Assembly (NCBI RefSeq): GCF_946480305.1 | Contig: NZ_CAMLJQ010000080.1 | Coordinates: 1 to 9,102 of the forward strand | Origin: an uncultured Caldimonas sp. | GTDB lineage: Bacteria; Pseudomonadota; Gammaproteobacteria; Burkholderiales; Burkholderiaceae | Direction of reading: 5' to 3' | DNA: 9,102 nucleotides | In this document: positions 1 through 6,965 of the stretch, piece by piece | How positions within the stretch are numbered: position 1 is the first letter of the stretch | How the letters are laid out: the number at the start of each line of letters is the position of its first letter | Position numbers and translations under genes: made by a program | Notes under the pieces: generated by a model | Told to the model about the DNA's origin: nothing | The model's input: only the letters and a program-made list of their open reading frames with translations | The model's database searches: none

Positions 1-1
1 A

Positions 2-1069
2 GGCGTCGAGTTCGGCGGCATCTCGGCGCTCGACCGCGCGGCGGACGGCGGCTACTACGCGCTGTCGGACGACCGTGGCGGCGAGCGCGGCACGCCGCGC
101 TTCTACCAGCTGGGGCTCGACTACGACGTCTCCGGCTTCCACGGCGTGACCGTCCGGCGTCAGCTGCAGATGCAGCGACCCGACGGCACGCCCTTCCCCG
201 CCGATGCACGCACGGTCGACCCCGAAGGGCTGCGCGTGGCGCCGAACGGCCACCTCTACTGGTCGAGCGAAGGCAACTGGAGCAGCGACCCCGCGCAGCG
301 CCATCAGCCCTTCGTGCGCGAGATGCGTGCCGACGGCACGTTCGTCCGCGAGTTCCGTACGCCGCCGATGTTCAACTACGTCGACAACACGACGACCGGC
401 GGGCGCAACAACAAGCTGTTCGAGGCACTCGCCGTGACGCCGAACGGCACCGTCGTCACGGCGAACGAAGATGCGCTGGTGCAGGACGGCAATCTCACGA
501 CGCTGGAACGCGGCAGCGTGGTGCGCGTGACCACGCTCGATCCCTTGAGCGGCGACGCCCTTGCCCAGTACGCCTACGAACTGCCGCCCATCCCGAAGGC
601 ACCGACCGAAGCCCCCGGCTTCCAGGACAACGGTCTGCCCGAGCTGCTGGCGCTCAGCGACACCGAGTTCATCGCGCTGGAGCGAGGCTTCGCGTCCGGC
701 CCGGGCAACACGATCCGGCTGGTGCTGACGAGCTTCGAGGGTGCGAGCGACGTGCTCGATCTGCCCAGCCTGCTCGAGGGCGGCTACACCCCGATGCAGC
801 GCGAGCTGCTGCTGGACTTCGATGCGCTGAAGGCGTCGCACGGCCTGGTCCTCGACAACAGCGAGGCCCTGTCGTGGGGCCAGACGCTCGCCAACGGCCA
901 CCGCACGCTGCTGGTGGTGTCCGACAACAACTTCGCGGGCAGCCAGACCACGCAGTTCCTCGCATTCGAGGTGGTGCCGGTGCCCGAGCCGCAGACCTAC
1001 GCGCTGATGCTGGCCGGTCTGGCTGCGGTCTGGAGTGTCAGCGCGCGGCGCAAGGGCGGTCGCAAGTAG
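2..1069 (+). CDS. Esterase-like/phytase-family secreted protein with PEP-CTERM tail (5' end outside window)
   Basis: The reading frame is open from base 2 to a TAG at 1067-1069, giving 355 visible residues; the start and signal peptide lie upstream of the window. The frame runs in from the edge, so the internal GTG at 146 is not a real start. Early residues (GGISALDR, then YYALSDDRG) and the later DPEGLRVAPNGHLYWSSEGN stretch at about 218-277 are typical of the esterase-like 'phytase-like' beta-propeller domain (Pfam PF13449 type). The C-terminus has the full sorting signal: PEP at 983-991, then a short hydrophobic helix (YALMLAGLAAVW) and a basic end (ARRKGGRK). In the family this tail is recognised by an exosortase, so the protein is probably exported and anchored or released at the cell surface. 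The substrate is unknown; true phytase activity should not be assumed. It converges on the methyltransferase gene with a 4-base gap. Confidence 0.88.
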   Translation, partial: GVEFGGISALDRAADGGYYALSDDRGGERGTPRFYQLGLDYDVSGFHGVTVRRQLQMQRPDGTPFPADARTVDPEGLRVAPNGHLYWSSEGNWSSDPAQRHQPFVREMRADGTFVREFRTPPMFNYVDNTTTGGRNNKLFEALAVTPNGTVVTANEDALVQDGNLTTLERGSVVRVTTLDPLSGDALAQYAYELPPIPKAPTEAPGFQDNGLPELLALSDTEFIALERGFASGPGNTIRLVLTSFEGASDVLDLPSLLEGGYTPMQRELLLDFDALKASHGLVLDNSEALSWGQTLANGHRTLLVVSDNNFAGSQTTQFLAFEVVPVPEPQTYALMLAGLAAVWSVSARRKGGRK

Positions 1070-1073
1070 ACGC

Positions 1074-2201
1074 TCAGGCGGCGCGCAGCGCCAGCCGCCA
1101 CAGCGTCGTGACTTCGCGGCTGCGTGCCGCATGCAGCGGGTCGTCGGGGTCGGCGGCGCGCGGATGGCGCGGTCGTGCATCCAGCCGCCCCACCACGACG
1201 AGGCCCGCCTCGTCGATGGCCTGTGCCAGCGCATCGCGCGGGCGCAGCTCCAGGTGCTCGGCCAGGTCCGACATCACCAGCCACGCCTCGCCGCCGGGCT
1301 CGAGGTGATGCCCCACCCCGGCGAGAAAGCCCTTGAGCATGCGGCTCTCGGGGTCGTACACCGCATGCTCGATCGGTGAGCTCGGCCGGGCAGGCACCCA
1401 GGGCGGGTTGCAGACGATCAACGGGGCGCGACCGGGAGGAAACAGATCGGCCTGCAGCAAATCCACCTGCCGCTGCAGCCCCAGCCGCTCCAGGTTCTCG
1501 CGCGCGCACGCCAGGGCCCGCGGGTCCTGGTCGGTGGCCACCACGCGTGCCACGCCGCGTTTTGCCAGCACGGCGGCCAACACGCCAGTGCCGGTGCCGA
1601 TGTCGAACGCCACGGTCTTGCCCGGCAGCGGCGCCTTCGCCACGAGGTCGACATACTCGCCGCGCACCGGAGAAAAAACGCCGTAGTGCGGGTGGATGCG
1701 GCCACCCAGCGCCGGGATCTCGACGCCCTTCTTGCGCCACTCGTGCGCACCGATCAGCCCCAGCAACTCGCGCAGCGACGTGACCGACGCACCGTCCGGT
1801 GGCCCGTAGGCCTCCTCGCAGGCGAGCCGCACGTCCGGGGCACGGCGCAGCGGCACGAGGTAGTGCTCGTCGAGCGGCACCAGCAGCTGCCCCAAGGTGC
1901 GCGCCCGTTGGCTTTGCGCGAGCCGGTGGAGATGGAAAGCATCGGCGGGCGTCGCGGCGGGCTTGCGCGGCCGGCGGTCGTTGCGCCGCGCCATCGCCTG
2001 CACCAGCTGGCGCGCGTTCTGGAAGTCGCCGCGCCACAGCAGCGCCGTGCCTTCGCAGGCCAGCCGGTAGGCAGCATCGGCGGTCATCGTGTCGTCGGCC
2101 ACGAGCACCCGGCGCGGCGGTGCGGAACCGCTCTCCGAGCGCCAGCGTGCGCGGTGCGTCTCGCCGCGTTCGGTCCACTCGATGTATTGCACATCGCTCA
2201 T
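1074..2201 (-). CDS. Class I SAM-dependent methyltransferase (PrmC/HemK-like fold)
   Basis: 375 residues. The ATG at 2201 is chosen because an AAAGGGG ribosome-binding site lies five bases upstream; the frame stays open further upstream only because stops are rare in GC-rich DNA. The second half is a Rossmann methyltransferase domain. Motif I is AFDIGTGTG (residues 198-206), the acidic end of the second strand is VATDQDP (about 221-227), and the catalytic-type NPPW motif is at 265-268. NPPY/W is the signature of enzymes that methylate an amide or amino nitrogen, such as PrmC, which modifies glutamine in release factors, or the rRNA N6/N2 methylases. The first about 150 residues form a separate helical N-terminal region of unrecognised family, so the substrate cannot be named; at 375 residues it is longer than standard PrmC (about 280). 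No partner gene is nearby: it converges on the phytase-like gene and diverges from the large PEP-CTERM gene. Confidence 0.88.
   Translation of the reverse strand: MSDVQYIEWTERGETHRARWRSESGSAPPRRVLVADDTMTADAAYRLACEGTALLWRGDFQNARQLVQAMARRNDRRPRKPAATPADAFHLHRLAQSQRARTLGQLLVPLDEHYLVPLRRAPDVRLACEEAYGPPDGASVTSLRELLGLIGAHEWRKKGVEIPALGGRIHPHYGVFSPVRGEYVDLVAKAPLPGKTVAFDIGTGTGVLAAVLAKRGVARVVATDQDPRALACARENLERLGLQRQVDLLQADLFPPGRAPLIVCNPPWVPARPSSPIEHAVYDPESRMLKGFLAGVGHHLEPGGEAWLVMSDLAEHLELRPRDALAQAIDEAGLVVVGRLDARPRHPRAADPDDPLHAARSREVTTLWRLALRAA
1077..1099. terminator. GC-rich hairpin at convergent gene ends
   Basis: GGCGGC (1077-1082) and GCCGCC (1094-1099) form a 6-bp stem around an 11-base loop. It starts eight bases after the phytase-like gene stops and lies inside the last codons of the opposing methyltransferase gene. 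No T-run follows on either strand, so it is at best a weak or factor-assisted terminator. In DNA this GC-rich it could be chance. Confidence 0.2.
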
Positions 2202-2607
2202 CGCTGCCCCTTTGCAGTCGAGGCAGCATCGCCACCCCATGGAATACCTCGGCCGGAACCGCATCGAGCCGGACCGAGCCGGCGGGTCGCGGCACGCGCC
2301 GGCGCGCATGGTACGCCCCCGCCGCGTCGCCGCCGGGAACCCACCCCACCTCGAAACGAAGGGCGCAGCGGCACGACGCCCGCATCGTTGCTTCCGATCG
2401 CGCCGCTGCTGTCTCACTTGCGCGACAGCAGCACATCTCGCACCCACCCCGCCCCTCCACTTTGGGGGGCGCCTGCAGCCCGCACTCCGGGCGGCCCAGC
2501 GCGCATCGCAATACATGTGCTTGCAATTTGCTGCCTCACTCGGGGCACGTGCATCGATCCTTCCGCGCCATCGGGCACCCATGCCCGGATCGCAAGAGGA
2601 GGAACCC
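2202..2607. other. Divergent intergenic region between methyltransferase and large PEP-CTERM genes
   Basis: This 406-base gap must hold the promoters of both flanking genes. Frames stay open through it on both strands, but their products are arginine- and proline-rich translations typical of noncoding GC-rich DNA, with no start preceded by a good ribosome-binding site. I see no convincing -35/-10 pair. The last 100 bases are less GC-rich and contain short palindromes (ACATGT 2513-2518, GCACGTGC 2545-2552) and a hairpin next to the downstream ribosome-binding site. Confidence 0.6.
2572..2587 (+). promoter_or_regulatory. Leader hairpin just upstream of the PEP-CTERM gene's ribosome-binding site
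   Basis: CGGGCA (2572-2577) and TGCCCG (2582-2587) form a perfect 6-bp stem with a 4-base loop. It ends six bases before the AAGAGGAGG ribosome-binding site (2594-2602) of the gene that starts at 2608. It encloses the in-frame ATG at 2581, which would hide that alternative start. It could tune translation or stabilise the 5' end; a role is inferred from position only. Confidence 0.3.
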
Positions 2608-5175
2608 ATGCACACGCCCACACATCGTCGTCCCCGGTTGGCTCCCACACGCCTGGCGCTCGCATGCGCAGCGGCCCTCGCCACCGTGTCCGCGCACGCT
2701 GCGAACTACACCTGGACCGGGGGGGCCGGCGGTGCATCGTCGTTCTGGGACCTGGCCGCCAACTGGTCGCCCGGGTTGCCGAACGGCACCGACGCCCAGC
2801 TGCTGCTGGGCGCGTTCAACACCACGTTGCGCAGTGGCACCTTCGATGTCGACGCGATGCAGGGCACCGGCGCGCTGACCGTCACCGGGGGCGAACTGCG
2901 GCTCAACGGCAGCACATCCAGCATGGGCAGCCTGCATGTCCACGGCGGCCGCATCGTCGCGCCCGGATCGGTCACGGTGCGCGACTTCCACTGGCACACC
3001 GGCGAGTTCTCGCCCGACTTCTTCGGCGACGCACCCTCCAAGCTCATCGTCACCGGCAACGCCACGTTCGGCAACGGCGGCACCAAGTACATGGGCTACC
3101 ACTCGATGCTCGATTTGCGAGGTCGCGCGAGCTGGCTCGACGGCGCCTCGCAGGTGGCGCTGGACGGCAATCTGCTCGTCGGTGCCGCAGGCCGCATCGA
3201 CGATCGAGCGCACAGTGCCAATCACCACCTGCACCTGGGCGGCAACTTCCGCAACGACGGCACGTACGTGAAGACCGGCCAGGCCATCACCGACTTCTCG
3301 ATGCCCTTCGGCGGCGCCGTGTTCGACAACGCCGGGAACTTCCTCGTGCGCGAAGGCACGGTGAACATCGTCGGCTCACCGTCAGGCGACTGGCACAACA
3401 GCGGACTGATCGAGGTGTCGCGCGGTGCCACGCTCAACGTCAACGTGTTCCGCTGGTCGCCCATCGAACAGAGCGGCACCGTGCGCGTGAACGGGCTGGC
3501 CACGGTGTCGGTGATGTGGTCCGGCATGGCCAGCACCGGGCAGTGGGTGGTCAGCAACTCCGGGTCGCTGCGCTTTGCCAACGACCGCTTCGACGAGTGG
3601 CGCTCCATGCCCATCGATTTCTCCGGCGGCGGGCTGGTCAACTACGGCACGCTCGTCTTCGACGGCGGCGAAACCTTCCTGCGCAATGGCGCCGCCATCA
3701 CCGGCAATGGCGTGGTCGAGTTGCGCAATGCCGCGAAGCTGAGCACCGAGACGTCGTTGACCGCCCGCTTGCTGCGTGCCGACGGGTTGTACGAGTTTCC
3801 TGGCGGCCCGGGTGCGTGGGGCTCGCTGGCAGCGCCCGATCTCAAGGTCCAGCAACTCGACTGGGGCATCGCCGACCTGCACGTGCCGGGCCGCATCCGC
3901 GTGGTCGGCGATGCGCGCCTGCACGGTGGCCCCGTGTACTTCGGGGGCGACGGCAGTGGCCCATCGCAACCCGGGTATCGCAAGGTGATCGATGGGTGGC
4001 TCACCGTGGGCGGCCACACCACCTGGAGCGGCGAGACCGACCTCATCGGCAGCGGCCGCATCACCACCACCGCGCGCCGCTTGTTCGTCGATCAGACGCC
4101 GGACGAACTGCCCACCGACGTCGACGCCCCCCGGCCGGTGGAACTGGGCGTCGCGCGTTTCGAGAACAACGGCACCTACCTGAAGACAGGCGCCGGCGAT
4201 GTGCAGGCCACGGGCACGTTCGTCAACGCAGGGGCCCTGCGCACCTACGGCAGCGGTCGCATGATCTTCACCGGCACGCTCGACAACCGCGGCACGCTCG
4301 AAGCCAGGGGCGCGCGCATCGACGTGCGTGGCTCGCTGGCGCAATGGTCCGGGGCCGATCGGCGCCTGACCGGTGGCACGTACGTCGCCAACGGCAATGT
4401 CATCTCGATCGACCTCGGCAACGATGCCGGCATCGCCCGCAACTCGGCGCGCATCGAACTGCGCGGCGCCGCTGCCGCATTACTGAACAGCCACGGCGGC
4501 GTCGACCGCAACGCGCTCTCCGGCCTGTCGATCAATGACGGCAGCCTGAAGTTGCTCAGCGGCGCCAGCCTTGCCAACACCGCCGGGCTGGCGAACCGTG
4601 GCACGGTGCTGCTCGGCTCCGGCAGCGCGCTCGACATCGGCGGGCTCTACCGCCAGAGCGGCCATGGGCAGACGTGGATCGACGGCGTGCTGCAGGCCGA
4701 CGCGATCGAGTTTGCCGGCGGCCTGTGGGGCGCAGGCGAGAACGGCACGGTGGGCACGGCGTCGCTGAGCAGCGGCCAGGTCAAGCTCACCGCGGGCCGG
4801 CTCGACGTGGACATCGCCGGAACGAGCCTCTACGACGTGGTCACGATCGACGGCCTCGCCCTGCTGGGCGGCACGCTGTTCGCGGACTTCGCCAACGTCG
4901 ACCTTGCCGAGGGCGTGTACCGCGTGCTCACCGCCAGCGGCGGCCTGAGCGGCAGCTTCTCGATGCTGACCAATCTCGACCTGTCGCAATACAGCGTGAA
5001 CCTCGTGTACGGGAGCCACCAGGTGGACCTGCAGGTGACGCGTGTGACCAGCCTGATGGCCACGACGGCGATGCTGCCGATGGCGCCAGTCCCGGAGCCT
5101 GAAACCTACGCGCTGATGCTCGCGGGGCTGGCTCTGATCGTGTGGAGGCGGCGCCGCAGCGGCCTGCGCGCTTAG
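2608..5175 (+). CDS. Large exported beta-repeat protein with PEP-CTERM sorting signal
   Basis: 855 residues. The ATG at 2608 follows an excellent AAGAGGAGG site with 5-base spacing and begins a clear Sec signal peptide: basic residues 7-15, a hydrophobic core at 16-27, and likely cleavage after AHA at residue 31. Mature residues 32-68 (YTWTGGAGG..SFWDLAANWSPG) resemble the opening strand found in autotransporter-like and passenger-type beta-helix proteins. The body is Gly/Asn/Thr-rich with recurring 'NxGTYxKTG' and 'xNxGTLEARG' turns, as expected of a stacked beta-solenoid; a module is duplicated (residues 212-278 and 517-573). Residues 742 to about 812 (YDVVTIDG..LGGTLF..VYRVLTASGGLSGSF) match the pre-barrel region style of autotransporters, but no beta-barrel follows. 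Instead the protein ends with VPEPETYALM, a hydrophobic helix and RRRR (residues 828-855), an exosortase sorting tail. Likely an extracellular or biofilm-matrix structural protein; no enzymatic motif was seen. An in-frame ATG at 2581 is a weaker start. Confidence 0.9.
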   Translation: MHTPTHRRPRLAPTRLALACAAALATVSAHAANYTWTGGAGGASSFWDLAANWSPGLPNGTDAQLLLGAFNTTLRSGTFDVDAMQGTGALTVTGGELRLNGSTSSMGSLHVHGGRIVAPGSVTVRDFHWHTGEFSPDFFGDAPSKLIVTGNATFGNGGTKYMGYHSMLDLRGRASWLDGASQVALDGNLLVGAAGRIDDRAHSANHHLHLGGNFRNDGTYVKTGQAITDFSMPFGGAVFDNAGNFLVREGTVNIVGSPSGDWHNSGLIEVSRGATLNVNVFRWSPIEQSGTVRVNGLATVSVMWSGMASTGQWVVSNSGSLRFANDRFDEWRSMPIDFSGGGLVNYGTLVFDGGETFLRNGAAITGNGVVELRNAAKLSTETSLTARLLRADGLYEFPGGPGAWGSLAAPDLKVQQLDWGIADLHVPGRIRVVGDARLHGGPVYFGGDGSGPSQPGYRKVIDGWLTVGGHTTWSGETDLIGSGRITTTARRLFVDQTPDELPTDVDAPRPVELGVARFENNGTYLKTGAGDVQATGTFVNAGALRTYGSGRMIFTGTLDNRGTLEARGARIDVRGSLAQWSGADRRLTGGTYVANGNVISIDLGNDAGIARNSARIELRGAAAALLNSHGGVDRNALSGLSINDGSLKLLSGASLANTAGLANRGTVLLGSGSALDIGGLYRQSGHGQTWIDGVLQADAIEFAGGLWGAGENGTVGTASLSSGQVKLTAGRLDVDIAGTSLYDVVTIDGLALLGGTLFADFANVDLAEGVYRVLTASGGLSGSFSMLTNLDLSQYSVNLVYGSHQVDLQVTRVTSLMATTAMLPMAPVPEPETYALMLAGLALIVWRRRRSGLRA
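3241..3441 (+). repeat. Duplicated beta-solenoid module, copy 1 (within the large PEP-CTERM protein)
   Basis: Residues 212-278 contain NDGTYVKTG (216-224), then a DNAG turn, then a 'NSGLIEVSRGATLNV' segment. The same order of turns recurs about 304 residues later in copy 2. The similarity is seen in the protein; the DNA has diverged. Confidence 0.5.
4156..4326 (+). repeat. Duplicated beta-solenoid module, copy 2 (within the large PEP-CTERM protein)
   Basis: Residues 517-573 contain NNGTYLKTG (520-528), then a VNAG turn, then 'NRGTLEARGARIDV'. It aligns with copy 1 after a few short gaps. Upstream of both copies there is also a similar 'W..G....L.G.GRI' stretch, so the duplicated unit may be longer than marked. 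Confidence 0.5.
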
Positions 5176-5199
5176 CGCTTGATCACCCGACGAAGCGGC

Positions 5200-5405
5200 G
5201 TACGGTCCGCGGAGGCGAACGGTCCTATGCCGGTGCCGACGCGGCGCGGGCTGCTGCCGCTTGCATCGCAGAGAACCTGGGCCAGGCGGGCGTGAGGCCG
5301 GACGACATCTTCATCTTCATGCACGAGAACGACTACTCCGACTGGTCGGTGTGCGGCGGCCGCTTCGCGATGGCCCTCGTGCAGCAGCGCGGCGTCACGG
5401 GCTGA
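5200..5405 (+). pseudogene. Remnant of a tautomerase-family (4-oxalocrotonate tautomerase-like) gene, 3' part only
   Basis: The frame ending at TGA 5403-5405 encodes IAENLGQAGVRPDDIFIFM followed by HENDYSDWSVCGGRFAMA. This closely resembles the C-terminal half of small tautomerases, whose usual pattern is 'IAExLxxAGxRPEDVFIxLxENxxEDWSFGxGxAQ'. The N-terminal half, including the catalytic Pro-1, is missing. No ATG or GTG start is available in this frame between the end of the PEP-CTERM gene and the conserved block, and the only upstream ATG (5142) lies inside that gene. The left boundary is approximate. Its stop is nine bases from the stop of the convergent transporter. It is most likely debris from a deletion or rearrangement that brought the PEP-CTERM gene next to it; the family assignment is from recognition of the motif order only. 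Confidence 0.6.
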
Positions 5406-5414
5406 CGAGCTTCG

Positions 5415-6827
5415 TCAACGTCGCAATACAGCCATGCCGGCCGCCGCAGCGATCATCAGCGCCGCGGTGGCGTACGTGACCCGCATACCGACAGTGACCG
5501 CCACCGACGAGGCTGCGGCCACGTCGACCGCGCCGGACACGAAGGCGAAGACGGCACCCATCAACGACGCGCCGGTGATCAGGCCCAGGTTGCGTGACAG
5601 GTTCAGCAGGCCGGAGATCACGCCTCGCTGGTCGGGCCCGACATCGGCCATGACGGCGGTGTTGTTGGCCGTCTGGAACATCGCGTAGTGCCCCGTCATG
5701 ACCGCGAGCGGGAGCGCGTACCCGAGGGCCCCCCACGATGCCGGCGCGGCGGCCAGTGCGAGACATCCGATGAGCATGCCTGCGAGCGCCCAGACCACGA
5801 TGCGCCTCGCGCCGAAGCGGTCGACCATGCGCCCGGCCGGCACGCCGGTCAGCGCCGCCGTGGCCGGGCCGGTCGACATCACGAGGCCGACCATGGCCGT
5901 GTCGAGGCCCAGACCGCGTGCCAGGTAGAAGGGCCCCACCACGAGCGTCGACATCACCACCGTGGCGACCAGCGCGCTCGTCAAGAGCCCCGTGCGCAGG
6001 GCCGGCTCCCGCAGGCGGGCGAGCGGCACCAGCGGCGACACCGCGCGGGCCTGCGCTTGCACGAACATCCACAGCCCGAAGGCCGCAGCCAACAGCAGTA
6101 CGAGGTTGAGCAGCCCGATGCGCCCCCGTCCCATCGTCACCGCGAGCGCATAGGCGCCGAGCGTGAAGGCGAGCAACAGCAGGCCGGTCACGTCGAACGG
6201 CACGCGTGTGGCCGCACGGCATGGGCGGTCGGCCGGCAGGCATCGGGAGACCAGCAGCAGCGCGATCAGCCCCAGCGGCAGGTTGACGAAGAAGAGCGCC
6301 TGCCAGCCGAAGTGCGCAACCAGCACGCCGCCGAGCGACGGGCCGAGTGCAGTGCCGACCGCGGACATGGTCCCGAGCAGTCCCATGGCACTGCCCGCCC
6401 TCGCCTTCGGTACCGTCTCGCCGACGAAAGCCATCGCCAGCGCCATCATCACCGCCGCCCCGATCCCCTGGGCTGCACGCGCGGCGATCAGCAGGCCCAG
6501 GCTGGGCGCCATGCCGGCCAGCCCCGAGGCCACGGTGAACACCGCGATGCCGGCGCCGAGCAGGCGCCGCCGGCCCACCAGGTCGCCCAGCCGGCCCACG
6601 CCGACGATCAGCGTCGTCGTGACGAGCAGATAGGCGATCACCAGCCATTGCACCTGCTGGAACGAGGCCGCGAACGTGTCGGCGAAGGTCGGCAAGGCCA
6701 CGTGCACGATGCTGATGCCGAGCGATGGCAGCAAGGTGCTCAGTGCGAGCCCTGCCAGTACGCCGGCAAGCGCCGGTTGCCGTTGCACCGGTGCGGCGGC
6801 TGCCGCGCTGGATCCTGTCGTGCTCAC
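5415..6827 (-). CDS. MFS transporter, DHA2 family, 14-helix (EmrB/QacA-like efflux pump)
   Basis: 470 residues. The start is GTG at 6827, preceded by AGGAGAGG at the right spacing. About fourteen hydrophobic segments can be counted, roughly at residues 20-45, 60-80, 88-105, 110-135, 147-170, 175-195, 212-232, 238-258, 278-302, 308-330, 340-362, 365-388, 402-430 and 447-467. Motif A (GRLGDLVGRRRLL, 78-90) lies between helices 2 and 3, and the antiporter motif C (GTALGPSLGG, 158-167) in helix 5, so proton-driven export across the inner membrane is likely. In helix 1 the usual 'LDxTIVNVALP' reads LGISIVHVALP (residues 36-46), so the acidic residue is absent. A second A-like motif (GRMVDRFGARR, 332-342) supports an intact fold. 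The drug or metabolite exported cannot be read from sequence. It is divergent from a LysR gene, its probable regulator. No membrane-fusion partner is adjacent, so it may work alone. Confidence 0.92.
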   Translation of the reverse strand: MSTTGSSAAAAAPVQRQPALAGVLAGLALSTLLPSLGISIVHVALPTFADTFAASFQQVQWLVIAYLLVTTTLIVGVGRLGDLVGRRRLLGAGIAVFTVASGLAGMAPSLGLLIAARAAQGIGAAVMMALAMAFVGETVPKARAGSAMGLLGTMSAVGTALGPSLGGVLVAHFGWQALFFVNLPLGLIALLLVSRCLPADRPCRAATRVPFDVTGLLLLAFTLGAYALAVTMGRGRIGLLNLVLLLAAAFGLWMFVQAQARAVSPLVPLARLREPALRTGLLTSALVATVVMSTLVVGPFYLARGLGLDTAMVGLVMSTGPATAALTGVPAGRMVDRFGARRIVVWALAGMLIGCLALAAAPASWGALGYALPLAVMTGHYAMFQTANNTAVMADVGPDQRGVISGLLNLSRNLGLITGASLMGAVFAFVSGAVDVAAASSVAVTVGMRVTYATAALMIAAAAGMAVLRR

Positions 6828-6921
6828 CTGAACCTCTCCTGGCTGACGCCTCGCGAACCGGAGGCATCAGAACGATAGGTTCAGCCGGGAGATGGCGGAA
6901 GGCGCATCATCTGCACTTCAT

Positions 6922-6935
6922 CGTTGCGTGCAACG
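6922..6935. promoter_or_regulatory. Palindrome in the transporter-lysR divergent promoter region; candidate LysR operator
   Basis: CGTTGC and GCAACG form perfect 6-base arms separated by GT. The site is about 95 bases from the transporter start and 30 bases from the lysR start, inside the 138-base gap the two genes share. LysR regulators usually bind dyads in such gaps and repress their own gene while controlling the neighbour. The classic symmetric T-N11-A form is not met exactly, so the assignment rests on symmetry and position. Confidence 0.4.
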
Positions 6936-6965
6936 CCACATCAACCGCATGACACTCGAAGCGCC

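Noticed and set aside
2369..2384. Possible sigma-54 site (CGGCACG, four bases, CCGCA) before the large PEP-CTERM gene
   Set aside because: Some PEP-CTERM genes are controlled by RpoN, and GG-N10-GC is present, but the TT of TTGC is CC and such spacing is common by chance in GC-rich DNA.
1074..2684. 536-residue version of the methyltransferase
   Set aside because: The extra N-terminus is Arg/Cys-rich and noncoding in style, and a good ribosome-binding site supports the ATG at 2201.
1686..4538. 950-codon plus-strand open frame
   Set aside because: Its product is dominated by Arg, His and Pro without domains; it is a shadow of the methyltransferase and PEP-CTERM genes in GC-rich DNA.
5688..6878. 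396-codon plus-strand frame opposite the transporter
   Set aside because: Gln/Arg/His/Gly-rich translation with no fold-like pattern, antisense to a clear 14-helix transporter.
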